From assembly GCF_000003195.3 (NCBI RefSeq), contig NC_012873.2:10439894-10503893 (forward strand): a stretch of 64,000 nt of DNA, written 5' to 3'. The notes below the pieces were generated by a model. It ran no database searches and had not been told where the DNA came from. It saw only the letters and a list, made by a program, of their open reading frames with translations. Below, piece by piece: positions 36,033 through 45,095 of this stretch (position 1 is the first letter of the stretch; each line of letters begins with the position of its first letter). This DNA is from Sorghum bicolor (taxonomy: Eukaryota; Streptophyta; Magnoliopsida; Poales; Poaceae). A program made the translations under genes and the position numbers.

Positions 36033-37348
36033 ATATACACACACGCACATTGCAGCCCCCTTCAGAATAGGTGAAGCAAATGATGACTGATGCCTTAACC
36101 TTCAAAGCAGCTCACACCTACAAAAGTAGTCATGAATTATATTTTTTTTAAAAAACAGCAATGCACAGAATTGGTTCAGGGTCTAAACAGTAGGTTTTTG
36201 ACTTGAAATAACAGATATTCACAGCAATGCAAACCACCCTTAGACTGAAAGAGAAATAAATATACCATAGTTTAGAATAAATTCTTCTAGTCTCTAATAT
36301 AGTACTTTCAGTTTACAAATGTTCCTACGAGCTTCCGCAGATATGAAATTTTGAGCAACCAATGAAGTGAAAGGTGTATATTTTTTCTTTCAAGTCTGTG
36401 TGCACCAACATATTACGATAGCAGCATGGTCTGGGTCCTTCTCTAGAAACAAGACTAGAAATCAGAATAATGCTAGATGGGGATCCATAAGCAGATGGGG
36501 ATTGGAAGGGGGCTGAGGGCTAATTCTATGAGCTGCAAACAAGTCTAAGAGGGTTAAACTAGACTAAAGATACATCCAAACCAATGAAGCAAATTTAAAA
36601 TAAAGTGGATTCAAACCAAGTTACTTCGAGTTCATTACATTTCATGAAAATACTATTCATTACACTCTGGAATAATGATCAATAATAAACACATTTGATG
36701 GGGGGATATGAGTGTGTAAAACATATATGACACAAGTGAAATTGATACAAGTCAAGCATCAAGCTCCTGTTACTGTGCTTCAATGTTTCTGCACCAAATG
36801 CAGTCAGAGGCTTTTTTGAATATTCCGCCAGGGAGAGAGCAACTGCTGTGTATTAGCATTGTTAAAGTGCTAACCAAAACATACAATGAAACCTTCGCAC
36901 ATACATTTAGGATTTGAGCACCATTCTATGGTTAATATTGCATTGTAGATATTTACCAGATCTTGACAATTTATTTTTCTTTCCCTGAAACAAAATGAGA
37001 GAACAATTATACAACAACACATCTGTGCGCTGATTACAGTAGCAATATAATAGCATATATTTGTACATGAGATTCACATGTATTCGAGCCATACGTGACC
37101 TTAGAAAATAGATCCTGTGCTAGCAAGTTTGAGGCTGAAAACAATTTTCCCCAACAAAAGAGGACGAAAATAGATCTTGCACATCCACTGCACATCGAAC
37201 CAAAAAACATGACCAACTCAGGAGCTCAGGTGGCTAGTTTACCTTCGGAGTGGAGGTCATACAGCCTAGGCACCTGTGTGGCGGGGTGGCGGCGGTAGAC
37301 ACACAACCGGAATGCCTAGACGCCGATTCCCATGGGCACTGCGCTCAC

Positions 37349-37955
37349 GGCGTGGCACATAACCCTCAATGGCATCGGAGGGCCCAATCCAGTCCTGCAG
37401 CGAAACCTCCCCAGCCCCGGTGACCTCCTTCTCCTTGATCTCCACCTTCCTTCCCTCGTCCTTCATCTTCCCATTCCCATCCACGCCCTGAAACCCTAAC
37501 CCGCTCCCATCCCCGGCAGCGGTGGAGGCGCCCTCGACGAGCGCGACAACCGCAGCGAGCCGGTCGAGCGGGACCCCATAGGGCCGGTCATGCGGGAGCG
37601 AGGCGGCTAGTGCCTTGGAGGCGACGAGGCAGCGGTCGGAGCAGAACTTGCGCGCCTCCTCGAGGTCGTAGACGTGGTGCTCGCTGAGGGCGATGTGGAA
37701 GCGTGGCCCCGTGGCGGCGGCGGCGGCGCCGGAGGAGGGGAGAGGGTCGGGGCACGCGGGGTTGCCGCAGGCGTCGGCGATGGTGCGCTCGGTGATGACG
37801 TCGTCGTAGTCGGCGCGGGAGAGAAGCGCGGAGGCGACCGCGTGGAGGAGCGCCTCGTTTGACGCCGCGGCGCCGTCCAGCAGCGCTATCTGGATGCGCA
37901 GCACCGCTGAGGCCACCGTTCGCGGCGCCTCCGCCGCGGCGGCCGGGGAGCTCAT
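37349..37955 (-). pseudogene. RPAP2: Captured first exon of an RPAP2/RTR1-type CTD phosphatase
   Basis: From ATG 37955 ([13 protein letters not shown]) the frame runs to EGYVPR and a strong donor (GCC followed by GTGAGC at 37348-37343), about 202 codons in phase 1. It matches the N-terminal half of plant RPAP2 homologues (Arabidopsis RIMA): [11 protein letters not shown], the RTR1 zinc site with CGNPAC and later FCSDRC, and [23 protein letters not shown]2/Rtr1 proteins remove Ser5 phosphate from the RNA polymerase II CTD and aid polymerase nuclear import. All four zinc-binding cysteines seem present. If unspliced, the frame reads on to 37266. The C-terminal half is not recognisable nearby, although a 3' splice-like TTTGTTTCAG occurs at 36985 on -. 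The location inside CACTA ends makes it a captured copy; the frame is open, so it could be expressed. Confidence 0.8.
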
Positions 37956-38538
37956 CGTGGGAAGGTTCGCAGAAGGCGGCGATGTCCGGTGAGCGGCCGC
38001 GCGGTCGGTGGTTGCGAACATCCGGGGGCACGCGGTGGGTGTCGAGGTTCGAGGGCCGGCGGGCGGCGAGGGCCGGTCGTCCGGTGGTGGATGGGCGAGC
38101 AGCAGGGGCAGGCGGGCAGGCGGCGAGATGCGGAGGTGGCTCGTGGAGGCGCAACAGGAGCAGAGAAGATGCGTGTGTGTCTGGTGTGATCACTTAGCTA
38201 GGGTTAGGAGTTTTGGGCCAAAATTTTGCGGAAGTGAGCTGAAAAGATGGGCCAAAATTTTGCAACGGATGATTTGATTCAGTTTATAATATATAGCGAC
38301 GAACGATCCAAAGTAAAAGCTAAATAACTACAGCGACGGACCATCCATCGCAATATTCAATTTTAGCAACTGACGGTCCGAGAAAAACTTTTAGCGACTC
38401 ACCGTTCAACGCTAATTTAAACTTTTAGCAACAGACGTTAGATGCTATTTAAGGGTTGTGGTGTAGTGTTTATACTAAACTCCATATAGATAAACAAGGA
38501 TAAAACTATCGTCTTAGTGATATGAACTATATATATAA

Positions 38539-38771
38539 GGCCTTGTTTAGTTTCTAAAAATTTTCAAGATTCCCCGTCACATCGAATCTTTATACACATG
38601 CATGAAGCATTAAATGTAGATAAAAAATAAAAACTAATTGCACAGTTTGTCTGTAATTTGCGAGACAAATCTTTTGAGCCTAGTTACTCCATAATTAGAT
38701 AATAATTGTCACAAACAAACAAAAGTGCTACAGTTGCCAAAACCAAAAATTTTCGCGAACTGAACAAGGCC
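38539..38771. mobile_element. Tourist-type MITE inside the tandem array
   Basis: GGCCTTGTTTAGTTTC and GAACTGAACAAGGCC ends with TAA on both sides (38536-38538, 38772-38774). It interrupts the third unit of the 114-bp array. Confidence 0.92.
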
Positions 38772-38890
38772 TAAATTGTGAACATAGGTTATGATATATA
38801 AGTATATACCAAATTTTACTAAACTCCATATAGATAAACAAGGATAAAACTATCGTCTTAGTGATATGAACTATATATATAAATTGTGCA

Positions 38891-39299
38891 TGATTATTTT
38901 TTTTAAAAATATAGCATAGGTTATGATTTACCCTAGACAAAGAAGATAAATCGTGGTACTATGAGAGAAGGACAAAGGCTTAGAAATTCCCGGTCCATTT
39001 CAACCGAGACAGACAATTTCCAATCAATAAACATTGAGATAGCTACTTGACCCATCTGTTTTTATAATCAGAAACAAGTGAGAACAACGCAAACACAATT
39101 CCAAAGAAGATGCATATATACCACCAACCAACGCAAAAGTGCAACAAAAAAAAAACACGCAGTTGCAGATGTCATCGTTTCCATCTCCACACCACATGCA
39201 CAAAGCCTACATCTAACAATGACGGACACACTGAGATGTGCTACGTCCAAGCACCTCAATTATTTACTGCGCACACGCCACCAGCCCACAATTGATTAA
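38891..39299. other. Unassigned spacer upstream of the RING gene
   Basis: No gene is supported. Small frames on both strands at 39068-39299 have no domain. Confidence 0.4.
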
Positions 39300-39502
39300 G
39301 GCATGGTTTAGATCTAAAAAGTTTTTCGGATTTTTCTTCATATTAAATCTTTGAACGTATGTATAAAACATTAAATATAGATAAAAATAAAAATTATTTC
39401 TACAATTTATCTGTAGTTTATGAAATAAATATTTTAAGTATAGTTAATCTATGATTGCCACGGTAGCTAAAGTCAAAAAGTTTTAGCGAACTAAACGAGG
39501 CC
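39300..39502. mobile_element. Tourist-type MITE in the RING gene promoter region
   Basis: GGCATGGTTTAGATC at the left, GCGAACTAAACGAGGCC at the right, TAA on both sides (39297-39299, 39503-39505). It ends only 134 bp before the RING gene start codon. Confidence 0.85.
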
Positions 39503-39636
39503 TAACTCACGTAAGATCTTCCCGTGCAAGGCTAGCTATCGCCTCGACCGTACCACCAGTAGGACATTATCGCCGCCGCGCCAAGCTCCATATAGCCAAA
39601 AAGCTCGATAGCCTTGAGCCTACAGGCCCGGATCGG

Positions 39637-40341
39637 ATGTCTGCCGACGACGAGCCTGACAGCTGCTACCGGTGGAGCCGCGACTTCGTTGTCGCGCACG
39701 CCATCTTCGCCAGCGGCTTAGTCACGTTCCCGGTGGCCGTCCTCCTCCTCATCAACCGGCCGCACACGGGCCGCGCCATCTTCTTCGCCGCGTTCGCGGC
39801 CTTGTGCACCACCAGCAGCCTCATCCTCTGCCTCCGCTTCTACGCCGAGCTCAGGCGCCCGCCCTGGCCGCGCTGGCTCTCCGTCGCGGCGCCCGGCGGT
39901 CTGCAGCAGCAGCAGCAGCAGCAGGAGGAGGACGAGGACGACGACGCTGATCAGGCGTCAGGTGTCGTCGCCGGGGAAGAAACGACGACGACGCGGGCGA
40001 CGTCGCACGCCCTCCGCCACCCGGTGGAGCGGCTCGTGATTCACCGCGCGCGCGCGGAGGTGCATGCCGCCCTCGCCGCGGGGCGCGTCCCGAGCTACGA
40101 CTACGTGGGCGACGGCGGCCGGGCCGAGGACTGCGCGGTGTGCCTGGGCGACGTGGAGAAGGGAGAGACGGTGCGCCAGCTGCCGGCGTGCCAGCACGTG
40201 TTCCACAGAGACTGCATCGATCCGTGGCTGCGAGCGCACGCAACTTGCCCGGTCTGCCGTTCCAGCGTGCTCCCGCCGCCCGACCGGCCGGTGGAGATCG
40301 TTTGGTGGACGTCGGAGCAGTTCATGAGCAGACCAGGATGA
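39637..40341 (+). CDS. RING-H2 finger membrane protein, ATL-like E3 ligase
   Basis: A single-exon gene of 234 residues. Two hydrophobic segments (about residues 17-38 and 47-66) probably anchor it in a membrane. A glutamine run encoded by CAG repeats and an acidic stretch follow (about 88-108), then a RING-H2 domain at 166-207: [29 protein letters not shown] and CPVC give the C3H2C3 zinc ligands, and the W of DPWL is the usual E2-contact residue. ATL-type RING-H2 proteins are intronless ubiquitin ligases, often with N-terminal membrane segments, so the predicted role is ubiquitin transfer at a membrane; substrates are unknown. The canonical GLD motif of ATLs is not obvious, so it may belong to a related RING-H2 group. 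Start chosen as the first ATG of the GC-rich frame. Confidence 0.88.
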   Translation: MSADDEPDSCYRWSRDFVVAHAIFASGLVTFPVAVLLLINRPHTGRAIFFAAFAALCTTSSLILCLRFYAELRRPPWPRWLSVAAPGGLQQQQQQQEEDEDDDADQASGVVAGEETTTTRATSHALRHPVERLVIHRARAEVHAALAAGRVPSYDYVGDGGRAEDCAVCLGDVEKGETVRQLPACQHVFHRDCIDPWLRAHATCPVCRSSVLPPPDRPVEIVWWTSEQFMSRPG

Positions 40342-41017
40342 CGACGATCTTATCCCCGCGCGCCTGTGATCACGGGTCGTGTTTGGTTTGCTGGCAAACC
40401 CTGGCCAGCGGCCCAGCGCTAAGTTTAGGCTACTTCCATCCTGGCCATCATTTACTTTAGGCTAATTAGCAAATATGTTTGTGTATTACAACATGATATA
40501 TATATATAACTTGTTGCATAGTGTTAGAGTCTCTCCAAGAGTACTCCATTTTTTCCTTCCCAAATTATGTAGTTTTGCAATGTATTGGGAGAAAAAAAAG
40601 AAGGTCATCTCCAAGAGTTTCCAATGATCTACTCCTAAAATAGAAGATAATTTTATATCAGGAATCCTGTACTATTTCTATATTACCGTGACTTCTTTTA
40701 TATATTCTTTCTTTCTCGTACATTTACAACAGGAACTTTTTTCTACTCTCTATTCTTTCCCACACCGTTCCACTTTTAGAAGATGGCACCGAGAAGATTG
40801 ATGCGTGTGACAAAGCCTACGCGTATTTTTATGTACGATTCAGGCCTATTTGTCAATTGCCAATAGATGGGGAAGGGATATGAGATACTTTTAGAGATGA
40901 GTTTTTTTATCATATATAGATGAGGAAGTGATATGAGGTACTTTTAGAGATGCTCTTCGTACTAATAAAAATGTGCTAGCTATAATAAGGCTTGGTTCAA
41001 CCTTGTCATTCTTTACG
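40342..41017. other. Unassigned spacer downstream of the RING gene
   Basis: Contains the 3' untranslated region of the RING gene and a MITE-like repeat from about 40516 to 40960 with repeated GGTACTTTTAGAGATG-like blocks (near 40887 and 40938). No gene is supported. Confidence 0.4.
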
Positions 41018-41135
41018 TCACTGTCGGTTTTGTCTTAGAAACCAGCAGCGATAGATCTCATCTGTGATGGCTTGCTAAACCGGCAGTGAAATCAATTACC
41101 ATTGTCGGTTCTAAACGCAAAACCGACAACGATGT
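41018..41135. repeat. CACTA-like subterminal repeats (left candidate)
   Basis: TCACTGTCGGTT, ACCGGCAGTGA and CATTGTCGGTT occur in both orientations within 120 bp. The same motifs crowd the right-hand CACTA-like terminus at 52740-53053, so this may be the left subterminal region of that element, but no CACTA terminus is visible to its left. Confidence 0.4.
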
Positions 41136-41288
41136 CTTTGGCATGCTCAGCGCCATGATGAGGGCTCAGATTTTTTATTTTAAAAAAATAGGCCCGACTC
41201 GGCAGTAAGTTTAATTTTATTTTTTTATTTATCTTGTGCAGTAAGACCAGTCTTAATGGGAATATCATGAGAGTTTTATGTACATTAA

Positions 41289-41515
41289 GGCCTTGTTCAG
41301 TTGGTAATTTTTTGGTTTTTTTGGTACTGTAGCACTTTCGTTTGTATTTGACAAATATAACTAGGCTCAAAAGATTCGTCTCACAAATTATAAGTAAATT
41401 GTGTAATTAGTTTTTATTTTTGTGTATATTTAATACAACATGCATGTGCCGTAAAATTCGATATGATGTAGAATCTAAAATTTTTGACAAAACTTTTTGG
41501 GAACTAAACAAAGTC
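41289..41515. mobile_element. Tourist-type MITE, GGCCTTGTTTAG family
   Basis: GGCCTTGTTCAGTTGG at the left and GGGAACTAAACAAAGTC at the right with TAA on both sides (41286-41288, 41516-41518). The right TIR carries two substitutions. Confidence 0.85.
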
Positions 41516-41802
41516 TAAATAAGATGAAATGTCAGTAAAAACTGTTGTTTTGCATGTATCGATGAAGAAAGAGGGGGTAATCGTTTCATGGAGGCTGTGC
41601 GAGCGACTGGGCGGTCTCGCAAGGGGGCAAAACAGAGGTGGCGGAGGCGACGGGCCTAGGGCGGCGAGTCTCCGGCCAACCCCGACGAGCAGAAGCCCCT
41701 CCTTGCCAGCCAAAGTAGGGGTCTGGCTTCGGGACCGGCTGCTGATCCGATTGACCGGTGAGTTTTCTCGCTTCGCGACATTGCGCTTGCTCGGGTCCCT
41801 TC

Positions 41803-44800
41803 ATGGCGGCGGGGGGGGGGGTGTTCTAGGGATTGTGTCCTGTGCGGCGGGTTTGCAGTAGTTTTTTGTCCTGTAGATGATGCTCTGTTTTGCGCGATGT
41901 GTGATAAGAAAATCCATGAGGCAAATGCTGTGGCTAGTCGGCATGAACGCCAATTTGTTTCTCCATTTCGCCCTAATCAGATAGAACATAGTGCTACTAA
42001 GGGGAGTGATTGGGGAAATTTAATGATCAAGGATGATTAGGATCATTCTATTAAGAATAGCTTACCCTGTAATAATCATTTAGAGCTGATAATGAATTCA
42101 GGGGATAGGTTGGGTGCAAATTGGCCTCCTCTATCCAGGAAGGATCAGCAGGATGATGGTCTCCCTGTCAGTTGCATAACTAATTCTGTACCCAAGGAGG
42201 GTCTGAAACAGGTTATCAACAGGAATAAACCTGCTTCAACTTGGGAGGGAATTAGCTCTCAACGGCAACGAGCGAAATGGGAAAATGAGATTAGGAAGGA
42301 ACTTTTCATATCTGAAACCCAACGTTTTGAAAAAGAGTTGGAGGAATTGGAGGGAGCCAGGCAAAGACTAGAGGAGACAGTGGGGAAAGTTATGAATATT
42401 CAAAATCCTGATGATAGGGAAAGGGCTTCTAGTGAGGCCCAAGAGGTGGAAAGGAACAGGGAAGGTAGCCCAATTGCTTTTGGGTTGTCACACAATAGTA
42501 TACATGCCCATTCCTAGAAACCTATTGGGCCAAGGTGGATATGGATATCCAAAAGCAGCATGGCACAAGGGTTTGGCTATCCTGCGACTAAAAGAGAGGT
42601 ATTGTGTTTTGGTCATCTTGCCCGTCGCGTCAAACGTCTGAGTCCTCCAACACCTCTTTCCCAATCTTTTGCTGAAATTGTCAAGGGTGAGATGGCATGG
42701 AGAGACCAGGAACAGCGTTCGTGGAAGCGCTGTTCAGAAGATTGGATGGACCAAGATGACTTGCTGGGAGAAGATGCTCTTCGTGAGCAAGAACTGAGGG
42801 CAAGGCTCCTGCATGGATCTAGTGGTGAAAGCTCTTATCGCCAGAATCAAGGAGGTAATACCTATCCCAGAGGTGCTTATGGGGGTTGGGATCATGGAGG
42901 TGATGGTCGTGGTCGTGATTACAAACCACCTGATGGGAATCAGCAGGGGGGCATGGTTTTGCTCGGGGGCAGGCTGTGGGAAGAGATCTGAATAGAGCAC
43001 CTCGTGCCCCTAGGGAGGATCTGGGAAAAGGTTCCCAAAATATTAGAGGGGGACAAGGAAATCAAGGGTATTGGAGACCTAAGGGCCCTTCTAAAGAGAA
43101 GATACCATATCAGGAGGGCAAGGCTTTGGAGATTAAGTGCTTTAGATGCTTGGGAACAGGTCATCATCAATCTGATTGCACTAATGAGCCAGTGTGTTAC
43201 AAGTGCAAGCAGAAAGGTCATATGGCAGTAGACTGTGTGATGACAAAAGGTAAAATCTAGATGTTTGGATTTGGGATTCCAAGTAAAGGTTTCTATGCTA
43301 TTGAGATCCTTGAACCTAGGGTGTACCAGATTCAGACTGCTGGAATTGTGATAGTTCTTGAAGGAGAAGCAGATGAGGATAAGCTGAATGAAGAGCTAAG
43401 GTTAGTGGTGAATGACAAATGGGATTTCAAGCCCAGGATGATGACTAGGAATGAATTCTTGATGGTGTTTCCAGACAAAGGTACTTTAGAAACTTTCTCA
43501 AGATTTGCTGGTTTTAATCTCTCAATTTACAATCTGAAAGTTCAGATTGTAAAGTCAAATGTCGACCCCACTACTTCATCTGTGCTGCAAACATGTTGGG
43601 TGAGGATCTCAAACATTCCCCCAATTGCTAGGGAGGAATCGGTTGTGAGGGAGCTGGCTTCTCTTGTTGGGCAGCCTGTTGTGGTTGATGAGCTAAGTCT
43701 GATTAGAGAGGAGCATGTGAGAGTGAAGGTGAACTGCAGAGATCCTTTGGCTATTAGATGTGTGATTGAGATATTCTTCAACAAAGTGGGCCATGAAGTT
43801 AAACTTGTCTTAGAAGGAAGTCTTGGGATGAATTTAGATACTAGAGGAAGCCTGTCTGGGTCAGGGAGCAAAGATGAAAAATCTAGAAAGAAAGATCGAG
43901 GAGATGCAGGCAATTCTAAAAAGAAAAAGAAAAGTGATAAGTTTGACAGATTTGGAAATGTTGACAAAGAACAAGATTCAAGCTATGGGGGAAGCCAAGA
44001 TGCTATGGAACAAGATGATTTAGAACAAGTGAAGAATCTTCCAATTTCAGCATATCATCCAAACTGTGGGGTAATGAAGGTTACCACTCTTATCAAGGAT
44101 AATCTGGTGAACCAACATGTTTGGGATCCAGCTGATGTCATGATTCAGCAGAGTGCTATCTCTGAACAGCAGAAAGGTTTCCCTAAGGATGCATATGTGG
44201 TGCAAAATCAGGAGGAAAAACTGAAGAGTGTTGGGGAAAGTGAGGAACAAGTTATACAGAAGAAGGATATGTGTGATCTTCAATTCTTTGTCCAGGGAGG
44301 TATGGATACATATTTGATGGATAAAAGGCAAGAATCTGAGTTGATCACTACTGAATATGTGGCTGGTGGGGATGGAGAGTCTCTGGATAAAATATCACAA
44401 CTCAATCACATAAATGGAGGACCACAAAGTTATGAACCTAAGAAAAAGGTTGTTGATTCCAACCAAGAAAGCAAGCTGATTGCTGGGGTCTTAGATGATG
44501 ATGAAGCAGGGGAATTGGGGATTGTCACTCAGGAATCTGAGGTAGAATTTGGGGACATGGATTTCTTTCATGATGATGATATGACTGAGGACCTGGAGCA
44601 AACCTGGATTAGCTCTTCGAAAAAGAAAGCTAAGAAGAAGACAGAGGCATGGTGGTGATTGCAACAAGAGTGAGCAACAGGATTCAGAAAGATGGAAGAT
44701 CCATGCTGGAGAAAGATATACAACAGGCACAGAACAAGGATGATTTATCAAAAGGTATTTCTGAATCTAATCAATTTCTGGTTTTAAACAATTTAAGCAA

Positions 44801-45095
44801 TGATTATATTCAAGATGTTGCTTCTGCTCTTGATCTTGACATTGTTAATATTGATACTCAAATTGAGGTCTTTAGAGCCGAGGAAAAAGTTAGAGCAGCT
44901 TTAGCAGAGGCCAATTACAAGGAGTATTTGGACTCTGTTAATAAGAAAACTACCCCTCAAGGGGAGGAGGCCATTCAAGAATACAGTTTGAATGCTATAG
45001 ATAATACATCAAGGGGGTTTGCAGTGGAGTCTAACAATGAAACAGTTCTAGTAGCCCCTAGGAAGAGGGGAAGACCTAAAAAGTTGTCTAAATGA
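41803..45095 (+). pseudogene. LINE ORF1: B-box, zinc knuckles, DUF4283-like, basic tail
   Basis: Starts ATGGCGGCG at 41803, then an 11-base G run (41811-41821) after which the frame must shift. Order: B-box-type zinc finger (41834-41950); a charged, coiled-coil-like segment (about 42240-42420); a glycine/arginine-rich segment (about 42830-42990); two CCHC knuckles (CFRCLGTGHHQSDC and CYKCKQKGHMAVDC, about 43138-43240); a DUF4283-like region (43261-43830, with CWVRISNIPP); a long acidic/charged linker; and a basic end (RKRGRPKK). Breaks: TAG at 42038 and 42515, a frameshift near 42949 in a G run, TAG at 43258, and a frameshift near 44648. ORF1 proteins of plant L1s bind RNA and package the element transcript. 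The N-terminal B-box is unusual (see findings). Confidence 0.8.
41834..41950 (+). other. B-box (BBX-type) zinc-finger coding segment in LINE ORF1
   Basis: Translated in the frame of ORF1 at 42092, the segment has Cys at 41834, 41843, 41867, 41891 and 41900, followed by Asp 41903, His 41915 and His 41942. Spacing is C-x2-C-x7-C-x2-D-x-A-x2-C-x2-C-D-x3-H-x2-N-x5-H, with the characteristic IHEANAVASRHER. This fits the B-box 1 consensus of plant CONSTANS-like/BBX proteins at every metal ligand. B-boxes in plants act in protein-protein contact and transcription; what one does in a LINE protein is unknown. Confidence 0.85.

Larger units (their letters stand above)
34656..38468 (-). mobile_element. 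CACTA transposon carrying a captured RPAP2 exon
   Basis: Left end CACTACACCACAACC and right end GGTTGTGGTGTAGTG are perfect CACTA-type terminal inverted repeats; TTT (34653-34655, 38469-38471) is the 3-bp duplication. Subterminal regions carry multiple copies of TAGCAACGGA and its complement, as CACTA transposase-binding regions do. The 3.8-kb element has a short transposase-like remnant (35607-35864) and a GC-rich host exon (37349-37955), so it is non-autonomous and of the gene-capturing (Pack-CACTA) kind. Confidence 0.85.
34431..38890. repeat. Local tandem array, about 114-bp unit, split by insertions
   Basis: A unit starting TATACTAAACTCCATA and ending TATATACCAAAGTTT occurs at 34431 and 34545 (period 114), again at 38471 after the CACTA element, and partly at about 38817. 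The third unit is itself interrupted by a Tourist MITE at 38539-38771. Removing both insertions leaves about four consecutive units. Confidence 0.85.

Noticed and set aside
37588..38193. Arginine-rich frame overlapping the RPAP2 exon on the same strand in another phase
   Set aside because: It is a shadow of the GC-rich RPAP2 frame, whose zinc motifs identify the real phase.
37674..38277. Plus-strand frames opposite the RPAP2 exon as an antisense gene
   Set aside because: Glycine/arginine-rich chance frames in GC-rich DNA with no domain.
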